From contig NW_008709687.1 in NCBI RefSeq assembly GCF_000327385.1, forward strand, positions 1,283,550 to 1,347,549: a stretch of 64,000 nucleotides of DNA. The letters run 5' to 3'. This stretch comes from Lottia gigantea (Eukaryota; Mollusca; Gastropoda; Lottiidae). This document shows, piece after piece, positions 47,601 through 58,010 of this stretch; position 1 is the stretch's first letter; each line of letters opens with the position of its first letter. The translations under genes were made by a program, and so were the position numbers. The notes under the pieces were generated by a model that saw nothing but the letters and a program-made list of their open reading frames with translations, searched no databases and had not been told where the DNA came from.

Positions 47601-50600
47601 CATGAATACCGTTTAACCTTTAATAGCTATGTTGACTCTCTGAATGGGATACCAGTTGACACACCAAAAGGACAAATAAACAGTTTAACTATGTGGACTC
47701 TCTGAAAGAGATACCAAGTTGACAAACCTTAATACCATATAAAAAATTATTGACTATGTGGACTCTCTGAAAAGGATAACGAGTCGACACATCGAATAAC
47801 AAATAAACAATATTAGCTATGTGGACTCTCTGAAAGGGTTCTGACTTGACAAACTGAAATACCAAAAGAATAATATTAGGTATATGGGTTCACTAAAAGG
47901 AATACCAAGGTTGACAAACTTGAATACCCAAAATAATAGGCTACTATTTGATTCTCCGAAAAGGATGCTGAGGTGGTTCCGATTAGTGAGCATGGCCTTT
48001 CATACTGAAAACAGTTATTTTCATTAGAAAAAAATGAGAGATGTGCAAGAACAAAACAAAACAGACTCTCTCGGTGACTCTGGGTAATTATGGAATCTAG
48101 GTGAAATTAAAGAAATGTTTAAACAAGCATGACAAACATCTGAGAACTACCAGAAACCTGAGAAATTAATTTTACATGCTACATTTCATTTACTATGGTA
48201 CCACATGCCTTGAAGCTCTATATTTTATACAAATGCCAGATTCATAAAATGAATTTTTATTAATCTATATTTTGGTTTTGTAAATAGTGTGTCAAGTTTG
48301 GTGTTCAAATCAATGCCTTTAGAGGGAGTAATTCCTGTTTCAAAGACTCCTGATTGTTAATAGTTTTGTTTGCAAATAGTTGACACTATAAGTTATATTT
48401 CCAAATTCAAAAAATATACTGGACATTTGGTGTTCTGTTAATATGAACTTTTGGTTGTTGGCTTTTCAAAAACGGTCCGAATTTCTTTTTTTTATGGGCG
48501 TACGGGTCGAAGGTCTGTGGGGAGGGCAGGCTGGTTTGCCCGAAATTTTCTCACGAATTTCTCCTGCATTTTTCTTTGTTTCGGGTTATTGCCCGATATT
48601 TTTTTGGTCGCTGCCCGAAAGATTCATTTCCAAATCTCAGTTATAACTATTGTACAAATAATTCAAAATTCACCTTGTTAATTAATGCACACTGCAAACG
48701 GTCTTTGTCAAATCTTCGTTTCTTGACTGTTTTCTTAGCTAGACAAACATTCAGTTCAAATTGAGAAAAATATAATAAAAGGTGAACTTTTTCTCTTCGT
48801 CGGTGTTTTCAAAGAACCAAGTTGGACATTTTTAATAAAAAGCTTTTTATAACTAACCGCTACCTAGAACGTCTTTCCGGTATTTTACTCTGAAAAACAG
48901 CAAGTAGTCAAAGAATTGTCAGGAAACCGCAAAAGGTTCCTGCGGGCTATAAAACCTCTTAAAACCATAAACGATAACATAAAATCAGTGCTATTATTAC
49001 TATTGTTAAAATTCTCTTTGTAGGGTGTATATAGCTATAGGGTTCGAATCTTCCTTTCTTAATTCTAGCAGATAATTGGCGAATAAATGGAATCGGCTTT
49101 TAAACATATAAAAATAGGTTTTAAAGTTGATTATCCCCGATAATGGTTGTATTTTAAGGCGGATATAGGTTATTTGGAGAGTTAATAATGGATAGAAGAG
49201 CTGTAAAAACATCAAATATCTGGTCATCGACAGCTCCTTCAAATAATCATCTTCATAAATATAGTCTGTGCTTATAAATTCAGGACGGTGAGATCTACAG
49301 ATATGGGCGTGGCGTGGTGCCCCAGGTTCTCTCGTGTTCAGGGTGACATCACTCAAGACACCATATTCTACAGTTCCACTGTGAGTCTTTCCAAAATCTG
49401 GAGCTATAAACCAGGACGATGTGATCTCCAGACTTCATGCATGGACATTGCTGCCGTGGGCACATAGAGCGGTGCAGTTATTCTCGTGTTAGCGGTTTAT
49501 TCAATTTTTCAGACGCCAGCACAAACGTGTTCCGCTTTCAACATTCATCATCAAAAATTCCACAGAAATTTATCATTGTTCCAAACACAATCTGTTGGCT
49601 TGTTGGACATCGTAATTTCGCAAAGCGTCAAGGCAGCGTCACACCAACAGGGTCTCTACGGGGCTTCAAATATCGTGAATTTATTTACACCCAGAGACAG
49701 TAAAGTATCTCAAGAAGAACGATATGTGTAAATGTACATAAAAGAAGAATTAAATAGACCAGTTGAATAGGCTCCGCAATAGAAATTACTCATTCTCCAA
49801 ACCGTCAGGAATTTATCTACTTTGAATCCTTTATATCAATTGACAAATGGCTGTAAGGGGCTGCTTATGACATTGATTTCACACTTACTGAATGGCGAAC
49901 GGAAGAGAAAGATAGCTTTATTCTCAAGTCTCTTTGAGAAGTCTCGAGAAGGCGATAAGTGGCGAGAACTGAAAAGCGAGTTTGTCTGTTGATTAAACGG
50001 ACATCGATAGTCAATCGAGTTGGCAACCGCGTCTACTTGTTGTCATGGTTGTAAGCGGCCTTGACAGTTTATTAGAAGATTATTAAGATTCCATGAGAGC
50101 AGCCGACAATTGGAAAATGGTGGCAGACGTCCAAGGGTCTTTCCAGGTCATCAGATACACAACTATTAACAGCATTATTCACCAGTGGCAGGTCAAAGGT
50201 CACCGCTCTTTTTGTTTAATGTAATACAGAGTTCTACGTCCTACTTACTTCTGTTCCAAGAAGAATGGCATTACCATCTACAAAAAGAAGGCGGCTTAAG
50301 CCTACTGTTTTTATTTCCAACTGTGAAGAGTTCTTTAACGTACACAACCTGATACATACGGAGCCTTAGTTCTTCTGCTAACAATGACACTGATTGCAAA
50401 TTATTCTCTTCGAGCTGCGTTATCGACATGGGGGCGTACGGGCGGTTCAATAAAGTCGGGGGAAGCTAATAAAAATTCAATGGAATTTGATTTGGTTTAT
50501 CCTTCCTTAGCTCGACAAAAGATTTACGTGTCGATATCTGTCGAGAGCTCTAATTGGCTGTTTTCACTGGCGTACAGTCCAATCCAATCGCTGCATTCCG

Positions 50601-53600
50601 TTATACAGGAAAAGTTGTTTTTGCAGTCAAGGTATAAGACGAAGTTCGTAATAGCTAGACATGCTGAAGATGGTTAACACCTAACAAAAGACTTCTTCTG
50701 CTTGTAGAATTAATTGATAAGGCGATAATAAAACAGTTGCTTTCATTGACTAGGTCATGTGCGAACATCAGGTATGTTTTGAGTGCGAACATCGGGTACA
50801 TGTATGTTCTGGGTGCGAACATGGTATTCCTTTGCTTCTATATTGTTTTTATAGCTGGAAAGGTCGATACTTTATATAGTTTGAAAGCTTACAGAATACA
50901 ATGTACATACGTAAAAACAGAAGATATTAATTGGTGCACACATTCTTAAATTTACATTCATTCTTATAGATCATAAATATATTATCAAAGGGACAAATGC
51001 GGCATTTTAATTCTGGACAAACGTGGATTTGAAGGCTCAAATTTCGACGGTGAACTGTGAACGCTATTACTGAATGGCATAACTTAAAAATTCCCGTTTC
51101 TGAGACTAAAGTATGATTGGTAAAAAAAAAATGGCACATCTGTCCATTTAAAGAATATAGATAAACTATTTCATATATTGATTAACTCAACGTGTCACAT
51201 GATCATAAAGGCATCGATGAGGATCTGTTAGGATCTGCGAGTGAGGATCTGTCTCCAAGTCCAAAAGACTTCCAGATTGCACCATTTTCTACTACACGTG
51301 TTCATAACCGAGTTTCTCTCATGTGGAAGAGTCCAATCTAAATAAATTAAATATTATCGCTGAAAACAAGTATCAAAATTACTGGGTTAGGCTTACGAAA
51401 ACTTAGTCCATGATAATTGTTCTAGTCATCTGATTGTTCAATCAGCAAAACAGTTTTTAATTTTAGAGAGTTCCAATTTAGATTTCGTGAACTGCACTTT
51501 ATTTCATTTCACTTACATTTATAACCGGAGTCCTTGATAGAGGCGTGTAACAAACTAATTAGGCGAGTCGCTCCTTTCAACATGAAAATCAACAAAATAC
51601 ATAGACGATAAGAATCGATAAACAATACACAAATGTTTTATACTTTTACAAATCGAAAGGTGACAAGCGACAGCCTACGTTAAACCATTCGGCAATCCTC
51701 GACTGTTTCTGTAAAGCTGAATCTGTCTCGGTAATGAATGGTGAATAGCGTTGTGTCTTCATGGGCGAGACTCTTCACTTACAGTTTTTAGCAGTGATCT
51801 GTGAAGTGGTCGTACTATTGCGACCTAAATATAGTCCTTAGATTTAGAGACTTAAGCAGATAATTCTGATAATGCATTTAATGTTTTATAGCTTCTACTG
51901 GTTTGCCAATGATACATTTTATTATCAGTTTGAATCTACTGCTTACGAATTTTTTGTTTTCATGGTCTTTATTTACAAACATTGTAGCCCCGGACGATGT
52001 TGGATCTACAAGAATCACGTGACAATATTGACATACTTCCGGTAAATAATGGCTGCCATTCATAACGGCAATATGGTGCAGAGCGCTAGCGTAATTTTCA
52101 CGGTTGGCCGTTTGGCGTTCAACAGCAGGCTTGCTTTGTTCTTGATTTATCTGTAACTTGTTTATAGACTTAATGAATCGAGTAATATTTACATCTTACC
52201 GTTCGCGACAATAGATCTATCAAGAAAACATCAAAACAATGGATCTGTTGTCTTGACAAATCTGGGGTTTTCTTCAATTAATAATGTACTGATTTGACTT
52301 AAAGATCTAAGCACTTCAATCCGTCTGCAACATGTTACAAAAAATAATGACAACAATGGAACATCATGAAGACTTTTAAGAAACGGAACGAAAGTTTGAT
52401 CTGATTTTAATTTTAAAATTCTCGACGATAATGAGATGAGAGAACTTTGCATCGCCATCCTTCAAGATATATCAACTCCAAGATCAGCCCTATATATTAA
52501 AGTTGTGTGAATCTTATTAGGAAATTCATTTGATCATTGAACGAACGGCTGATCTTATCCTATAGTCTCAACAATCGACGGCAGCAATCGACGGTATTTT
52601 CCTTCTACCAAGTCTCAAATCAATCAAGACCAATCAACATCAATCAATAACAAATGAATCGTAAATACATCTCATTATTAGATTAATTAAAAAGATAAAT
52701 CAATTAATTCTCCAATTAATAATTGAAGGCTTGTATTTCCTGTTTATTTCCTGAAATGTCCCCTATCTTGTTTTTTTATTGTTCGTATTCTTGCAATGTC
52801 TTTATTTATTTATCGCCATTGTGTTGTTCTCTCCATCGTCAATTTGAGGTCCAATACTTCCAGGTTTATTTAAGTTTGACCGAGTTTTAGAGTTCAATAC
52901 AACTCAATGGGAAGTCACTATTGGAAATCCTAGTAAAAATCAAAACAATGCAATGCGCTCCATCGTCATTTTAGGTCCAATACTTATTTAAGTCGTCAAT
53001 ATTTTGTGGAAAAATATTGACCGGATTTTAGAGTTCAATACAACTAAATGTGAAGTCACTATTGATAATCGTAGAAAGATCAAAACATCAATATATTACC
53101 TAATTCTTTAAGGTTGTGCCAAAGAACAATTTTGTTCTTTTTTTTTATAGCTAATCTTGTAACCTTTCTCATAATCTGGCTAGCATTAAGCAATTACAGT
53201 GCATTCTGGCCACAAAAAATACAATTTGCTTGGTATTTGGACACGGTGTTTCATAGTTGTATTTCATCCCTCAAGACAAATATTTCGTTTAAATCACAAG
53301 AACGAATGTCACAATTTCAAACCTTGAGGGCTTTTTGATTATACATGTAATTTTGGAACACTTGAAATAAGACTCACAAGAGCGTAGGTTGACATTGGCT
53401 TATAATAGAGAGATGTCTAAGTTATTACCCGGTCATACGAAATAACGCGCGTGATGTAGATACCAGCATTATATCACGAACACAGATAACCACCATTTAA
53501 GAGTCGTGGCTTCACCAGAAATACGTGGCGTTCTGTCAACAATTTCCATTTCAGAATGTTCTGAAAGTATGATAAATACATACTATTGCACTAAGCACCT

Positions 53601-56600
53601 GTTAAATAGGTCGTTTTTTATCAACTATAAGAAACCTTATGTTTAATATAGTAAGGTTAAAATACATACAGACAGAACCGGAAGTGTAAAGACATCTAGT
53701 AGAGTTTAAATCATCTTTTTTTTTATCTGAAGTCTAATGAAAACTATTAGAATAGAACTTGTAAGAGTATGTTACGTTCAATTTGCATTAATAGTAATCT
53801 ACATTAATCTACATCTACTGAATTATGCAGGCGTTGTCGTATATCAGTTAGAGAAACATTTCAAATGTTTTCCGTTTCAACTTCCTCTGAACTATCTGTT
53901 TGAAACCTAGAAATGGATTCTTATCAAGTTGAATTATTTCCCTGGCTGGCATTTAGCATATTTAGTATGGTGTAAAAATGAAATGAAATGAATGGAGTTT
54001 TACGTCCTACTTTTCTGCACCATGCTGGCTAATGAAGACAGGCAACGCCATGCAGGGTGCAATGAGAGAAATTTTGCCAGGACAGCGGCATTAGCCTGCT
54101 GTTTTGCGATTTCCAACTGTCGAGGGATCTTTAACGTGCACAGCCTGTAGCACACGCTTTTTTCCGTTTCAGCCCTGCATCACTGACAGGGGGAAACCGG
54201 GTTGAAAAATCCGAAGGTATTATCTCGACCTATGCCGGGATTGAACTCTGGACCTTCAGGTTAGCGAGCAAGCGTCTAACTCACTGAGCCACCGCGGCTC
54301 CCTAGTATGGTGTGTATAAGGCTTTTTGAGAAATGCTGTATTATAACTAAATCTTTTGCTATTTGTGGTGGGTCACCCCCTGATATTCACTGGATTGACT
54401 CAAATATAAATATGGGTTTCATATTACGACGTGGGTTCAACTTTCGAAGAGACCACACAAGTTATGATAATTCCTTAATATTTTGGATTTATTAACTGCT
54501 CCGTCTTCATTAGCCCAATTAGGTGCGGAATAGTAGGATACAAAACGACATTCATTTCATTTTGTCGACTGGTAACCCCTTTAACAGAGGCCACATAGCT
54601 AATAATATTGTGTATTTGGGTTAATCCCTTTCAAACATTCAACATACTTGTATATTTATTCCATTTAAAAATTAATTATTTCAGATCATCCATGCCAGAT
54701 TTGGAAAAGCAGCACACATTTGTTTCTGTTTCTTCGCTCTGCTGTGTAACTTGGTGATCACTATTGGAGTATTGCTTGCAGGCCGAGCTACTATTCAATC
54801 GCTTACCAGGGACGCAACGGATGAGTTCTCAGTGCTGATCATGGCCACGTTGTTCGGATCTTACTCTCTTATTGGTGGACTGGGTACCACATTCTACGTC
54901 TCTTACTTCAACGCTTGCCTGGTCTTCATCCTGCTTATAGTCTTCGTGGTGAAGATCCTCCATAACACCGACAGCGAGTTCCATACCATTGGAAACTCAG
55001 AGAATATGTACAAAGCCATTTCCTGTATTCACGGACCGGAAGAGAACAACGGAAACAGCTTTCTAACTTTCCGATCAACGGTTGCGTTCTTGTACGGAGT
55101 GATAGAAGTCTTCGTGTCATCAGCCGTAACCTATTGCGACCAAGCGTCCTGGCAGAGTCGTATTGCTGCTAAGCCAATTCAAGGCGTCTGGGGTTTTATT
55201 TTGGCTGGGTTTATATGGTTCTCCATCCCGTCAACCATGGCTACTACTACGGGTATGGCCTACTTAGCTTTGAGCTCCAGTAACGGCAGTCATCTTTTGC
55301 TACCAGGGCAGATTGACGAAGGTAAGTTCTTACAATGCTGCTTGAACTCCATGTCGTTCATCATTGCGAAACATTTAAGGGCATTGTAGAATAACGGTGG
55401 TATAAAATTTGGTAATCATTGCAACACGCCGCATTATTTCCGATGTTTTACATTCCTTAATCCTCTCCTCTCCTTTTGGTAACCTCATTGTGTGCTTTAC
55501 CACATGGTAGTACCCATTCTACCATTTTTATCAGACTGCTTACTTTGGATACTCTTCATTAGATGAAAAGTAAAGCGTACTGTTGTACTTTAGACTGACG
55601 TGTTATGGATATATTGTAGGTCTAGTAACTCCTCTGATAGCAGAGAAGATCTTGGGTTCTGCTGGCGGTATTCTAGTATTAACTATGGGAGCTATGGCTC
55701 TCATGTCCACAGGATCTGGCGAGGTTATGGCTATCTCTTCTATCATCGTCTACGATATATACCAGACTTATATCAAACCATTCAGGTAGGTGGTCTTCTT
55801 GGACTTCTTCTGGATGTAGGTGTTTAAGGGGCCCCCACAGAAAGCCTTTTAAAATGTCCCTTTGGGCGACATCATTAGTTGTCCAATACATCGAGTGTGT
55901 ACAAATATAATGGACCAGATAGCCAATTCTTCCCCAATTGTCTCATTGGTCAACTGCAACAATTAATGTTTTCAAAGTATTTTCTGCCAATCTGTTCATT
56001 GTAATTTAATGTTATTTCAGGAATCATCTAGAGAGTGCTCACTGTGTAATCTGTGGTAAAACTAAGAAAGAAGTGGCTAAGAGAACACGAGGAGAGGTGA
56101 TGAGTATATGTGACTGTACAGATGCTACCAAATGTCCCGGATGTTTAGACGACGTGCGCAATCAGTCTATGAAAGGCTCGTACTCTTCTAAACAAAGTTA
56201 TCAATGTCCAACTCATGGCAGGTAAGACTATTAGACGAATGCTTGTGTTGGGGGTTTGGGGTTCGGTTCCGACTATCCCTCTCCATCTGAAGTCATAAAT
56301 CCCTACTTTTCAACTTGTCGGGCATTAAATGCATTCACCCCAAATGTTCCAAAAACACACAGAGTTCATGCTCGTGTTGATAATATAAGTGTCCTAACTG
56401 ACCAATAGCCACAGAAATACAGTTGTGCACCGTCAAGACCAAGAAAACGCCAAAAGGTGCGGGCAAGATAACGCGGCAAAATCCATTCAAAGTGTCACTG
56501 TACGCGACGTAAAACTCCATTCTGTTCAATTTCAGATTCCGGGAATACAATGAAGTATTGATAGAGTTTAAGAACTGGTGTATTGTATGGGTAACAATCG

Positions 56601-57656
56601 GCATAATACCTCTTGGCTTAATCATCTTCGAATCAGGCATCGATCTGAACTGGATCTTCTATGTCGGAGCAATCGTTACCATCCCTTGTTTTCCACCAGT
56701 ATTATTATCAGTCCTGTGGGTCAAGGCGACTGGAAAGGGTCTTATAGCTGGTAAGTGGGTTACTGTTCTGGTTCAGTGAGTTCGTTTACATTTCACATAC
56801 GCCTTAAGTCCTAAAACGCAATTGTTCTACCATGAACGACGACAGAATAAGAACAGACAGAACCTGTACAGAACGAACCAATCGTGCGCTACTTATGTGT
56901 ACGCTTTTTATATGCTATGAGTGAAAATCCAATCCTAAAGTGTTCCAAAGGATGCACATAACTATCTTATCGAATTGAAATATCTTTGCAGGTTGTATCT
57001 GTGGGTTAATTTGCGGTATTACAGCTACCCTTTCAACAGCAACAATCTACGAAGGAGGGTTAAACAAGTTCTTAATCAACACTGTACAAGATCACGCCAT
57101 TTTGGCGGGAACATGTTGCAGTTTTGGCGTCAGTTTGATCGTCTGCATCATTGGCTCGCTGCTGACTCACAAAATAAACAACAAAGACGACGAAGATTTC
57201 GAATGGTTTAAAATGTACGACATTGATAATCCCCTGAATCCTTGGGAACTCAACTTCCGGGAAGATCTGAAAGGTATGGTGTACGACGTTCGACCAACGT
57301 TTGAGCAGATGAGCAAAGCCTTTAGAACAGCTAAATTAACAGCATGGATTGCAGGTGGTTGCAGTATATTGCTGTTTGCTGTTATAATTCCCGGCATTAT
57401 GGCGAGCTTCCCTTTGATGGATCAAACCCAGTTTTCTATGTGGCTAACATTTACGCAGGGGTGGGCTGTTCTGATGGCTGTTATTGTAATTGTTGCTCCC
57501 CCCACCGAGGAAATTATGAGAATTGTGAAACAATGTCGGAAGAATCGCGGAATGACCAGTCAGCTGCTGAAGGGTCCGATTCCTGAGCACAATGAAATGA
57601 CTGTTAAAACCACAGACTATCTGCTGAGTAACAATGAAACCCCAACTCATGTGTGA
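35675..57656 (+). CDS. DUR3-like: DUR3-like sodium:solute symporter family transporter (urea/polyamine type), complete
   Basis: Eight exons, GT-AG with matching phases: 35675-35799, 38881-39124, 46649-46765, 54685-55321, 55620-55785, 56021-56221, 56536-56750, 56992-57656; 2370 bp, 789 aa. Exon 1 gives a signal-like hydrophobic start (LWISILLWCVWG) and a short polar stretch. Then come many membrane segments with DUR3 hallmarks: GPFWYAVGIMINIFIF, KTRAPGAKTYLQIIHARFGK, LIGGLGTTFYVSYFNA, QASWQSRIAAKP, GSGEVMAISSIIVYDIY, and the C-terminal RDIDNPL-like block (MYDIDNPLNPWELNFREDLK) and FRTAKLTAWIAGG. Fungal, plant and algal DUR3 proteins are proton- or sodium-coupled urea/polyamine importers of the plasma membrane; the substrate here is inferred. 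Exon 6 encodes a cytoplasm-predicted loop with Cys438, 441, 460, 462, 468, 471, 492. Seven long introns hold many repeats and one assembly gap. Confidence 0.93.
36128..36375. repeat. Large imperfect palindrome in DUR3-like intron 1
   Basis: The left arm (TTTGTTTTCTGATATTTTTA, TGTAATCTACATAGATTTCT, ACCAATCAAAG) is the approximate reverse complement of the right arm (read on minus: TTTGTTTTCTGATTTTTTTC, TGTAATCTAACAAGTTTAC, CAACCAACG). Because of this both strands carry almost the same open frame of about 80 codons. It looks like a fold-back MITE; not protein-coding. Confidence 0.8.
36984..37190. mobile_element. Fold-back MITE with about 40-bp inverted ends
   Basis: Left end AGAAATAACAAACACGAACG, TAGTCAACAACCATTTTGAA; right end TTCAAAATGGTTGTGAACTA, CCTTTGTGTCTGTTATTT. 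Related part copy at 15856-15985. Confidence 0.75.
37191..38880. other. Remainder of DUR3-like intron 1
   Basis: AT-rich. A short local repeat of AATCAGTAT-TTC--AAGATTTGG occurs three times (38390-38600). A C-rich tract (about 38740-38820) ends 60 bp before the exon 2 acceptor TTATTTTCAG. Confidence 0.4.
39210..39300 (+). repeat. hAT-like terminus remnant
   Basis: CAGTGGCGTGTTTATGAATC then AAGTAGGAGGTAG, TTAAGGGGCCCC resembles the CAGTGGCG ends at 32455 and 61608. The partner end is not identified. Confidence 0.4.
39840..40092. mobile_element. MITE family 1, diverged left, good right end
   Basis: Interior CCAATCAGAGCCTTCGACAG faces CTGTCGAATGCTCTGATTTG, showing the palindromic core. The right end is TTGCAGTCAAGGCATAAGAC, GAAGTTCGTAATATC. 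Confidence 0.78.
40180..40655 (-). repeat. 24-bp minisatellite, about 19 units, grown from a MITE family 1 terminus
   Basis: It starts with a normal MITE right end (TATAAGACGAAGTTCGTAGC, AGCTTGGCATTGTGAAG). It then repeats GTAGCTTGACAATGTGAAGA-TG/GG-TG about nineteen times, one unit being 27 bp. The unit is the last 24 bp of the MITE. Since 24 is a multiple of three, three overlapping minus-strand frames of up to 195 codons remain open; they are not genes. It ends in a C-rich tract at 40656-40683. Confidence 0.93.
41440..41661 (+). mobile_element. SINE copy with intact tRNA-like head, 3' truncated
   Basis: AGCCGCTGTGGCTCGGTGAG, TTAGACGCTTGCTCGCTAAC, box B GGGTTCAATCCCGGC, then TTTCCCCCTTTCAGTGATGC, GTGCTACAGGCTGTGCACGT, TAAAGATGTC. 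Confidence 0.85.
41662..43259. other. Part of DUR3-like intron 2, no gene seen
   Basis: It contains a short degenerate GGTGCGGTGTACGGTG repeat at 42320-42425. No exon recognised. Confidence 0.4.
43270..43575 (+). repeat. ATC simple repeat and 36-bp minisatellite, about 7 units
   Basis: After (ATC)n comes the unit ATAATCATCTGGAGCATCAT, CTTCATCAAAATCAGT. The 36-bp period keeps Ile-rich (plus) and Met-rich (minus) frames open; both are artefacts of the repeat. More ATC-rich sequence follows to 43720. Confidence 0.92.
44952..45464. other. Assembly gap (513 N)
   Basis: Unresolved bases inside DUR3-like intron 2. The flanks do not look coding. Confidence 0.99.
45465..46648. other. End of DUR3-like intron 2
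   Basis: An inverted pair of transposon-like words may lie at 45856-46065 (right end AGTTGCGCCACTGCC). A local duplication is visible: AGGCTTA-AGATGTCATAAGT, TACATGGGCAGACAACTCTT at 46335-46376 and 46489-46530. Confidence 0.45.
46850..47140. repeat. Duplicated intron segment, two copies of about 120 bp
   Basis: ATCTAATTATTGTTTCGTTT, CATGATTTTACACATTGCAT, AACCGAAACGAAAATAAAG at 46909-46983 recur as ATCTAAGTATTCTTTCGTTT, CATATTTTTTGCACATTCCA, AACCGAAACGAAAATAAAA at 47041-47126. Direct tandem duplication. Confidence 0.75.
47505..47960 (+). repeat. Degenerate 60-bp tandem array, about 8 units
   Basis: The unit is GCTATGTGGACTCTCTGAAA, GGGATACCAAGTTGACAAAC, CTTAATACCAAAATAATA. Units differ by small indels. 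A solitary unit (TAGCTATGTGGACTCTCTGA) is found at 60805-60840, and a weak one near 40905. Confidence 0.85.
47961..49005. other. Part of DUR3-like intron 3, no gene seen
   Basis: AT-rich; overlapping small plus-strand frames around 48443-48764 lack family motifs. Confidence 0.4.
49006..49375 (-). other. Unassigned exon-like open frame in DUR3-like intron 3
   Basis: A minus-strand frame opens upstream of an internal Met and reads VEYGVLSDVTLNTREP, GAPRHAHICRSHRPEF, STDYIYEDDYLKEL before turning hydrophobic and ordinary. Its first 50 residues have a balanced, protein-like composition unusual for this AT-rich intron. I do not recognise the family. The neighbouring 49395-49500 appears to be a diverged duplicate of the same DNA (CAGGACG-TG-GATCT-CAGA). 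It could be an exon fragment of another gene, a decayed gene copy, or chance. Confidence 0.25.
50216..50370 (-). repeat. Decayed SINE copy
   Basis: CAGAGTTCTACGTCCTACTT, AAGAATGGCATTACCATCT, TTTCCAACTGTGAAGAGTTC and TTTAACGTACACAACCTGAT follow the SINE order. Confidence 0.7.
50500..50672. mobile_element. MITE family 1, right half
   Basis: CTAATTGGCTGTTTTCACTG, AGTCCAATCCAATCGCTGCA, TGCAGTCAAGGTATAAGACG, AAGTTCGTAATAGCTAGACA, TGCTGAAGATGG. The left terminus is not recognisable. Confidence 0.78.
50673..53962. other. Part of DUR3-like intron 3
   Basis: It includes a short direct repeat of GTGCGAACAT (50760-50820), a repeat family 4 copy at 51005-51140, and a pair of related segments at 52845-52930 and 52960-53075 (TCCATCGTCA-TTTGAGGTCC, AGAGTTCAATACAACT-AATG). 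No gene seen. Confidence 0.45.
53974..54302 (-). mobile_element. Full-length tRNA-derived SINE with 11-bp target-site duplication
   Basis: On the minus strand it begins with a tRNA-like head (GCCGCGGTGGCTCAGTGAGT, TAGACGCTTGCTCGCTAACC, box B AGTTCAATCCCGGC). It continues through the shared body and ends GACGTAAAACTCCATTCATT, TCATTTTT. TAGTATGGTGT flanks it at 53963-53973 and 54303-54313. This is the best reference copy in the window. It lies 380 bp before the DUR3-like exon 4 acceptor, antisense to the gene. Confidence 0.93.
54495..54561 (+). repeat. SINE 3' end remnant
   Basis: CCGTCTTCATTAGCCCA, GTGCGGAATAGTAGGATAC, AAAACGACATTCATTTCATT matches the SINE tail in forward orientation, about 120 bp before exon 4. 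Confidence 0.7.
56495..56531 (+). repeat. SINE tail next to the DUR3-like exon 7 acceptor
   Basis: ACTGTACGCGACGTAAAACT, CCATTCTGTTC is the SINE 3' tail in forward orientation, followed at once by AATTTCAG, the acceptor of exon 7 (exon begins at 56536). Confidence 0.65.
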
Positions 57657-58010
57657 GTCTAATTATTAGGATAGTGAACTGTGAATCTGTGTTTTGATAT
57701 ATTTAGTTTCATGAACAACTGGGCAACTGACTTTAATGGCGACCAAGCTCGGATAGGAGAAGTTTAGACTACAGCTCGCCTAGCTCGGAGAGGAGATCTT
57801 TAGAATATAGAGCCAGGGTTGTTCTTTGATATATTTAGGTTTATGGACGACTGAGTAACTGACTATAATGACGGCCTAGCTTGGAAAGGAGTATAGAATA
57901 TAGCGCAACGGGTTGTTCTATGATATATTTAGTATCGGCAACGGACCTCAATGGCTAAGAAGAATTACAGCAGGTTGATTTTCGATGTATCTGGTTAATC
58001 TGTAAACGTT
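57657..58010 (+). repeat. 3' flank of DUR3-like gene with imperfect tandem repeat
   Basis: Three related blocks carry TTGATATATTTAG-TT-ATG, AACTG-G-AACTGACT-TAATG and CTAGCT-GGA-AGGAG-T. They lie directly after the stop, so they may form part of the 3' UTR. I saw no canonical AATAAA close by. Confidence 0.6.

Noticed and set aside
49437-49731. Two overlapping plus-strand frames in DUR3-like intron 3
   Set aside because: Overlap each other in different frames, no family motif, no in-phase splice sites linking to the flanking exons.
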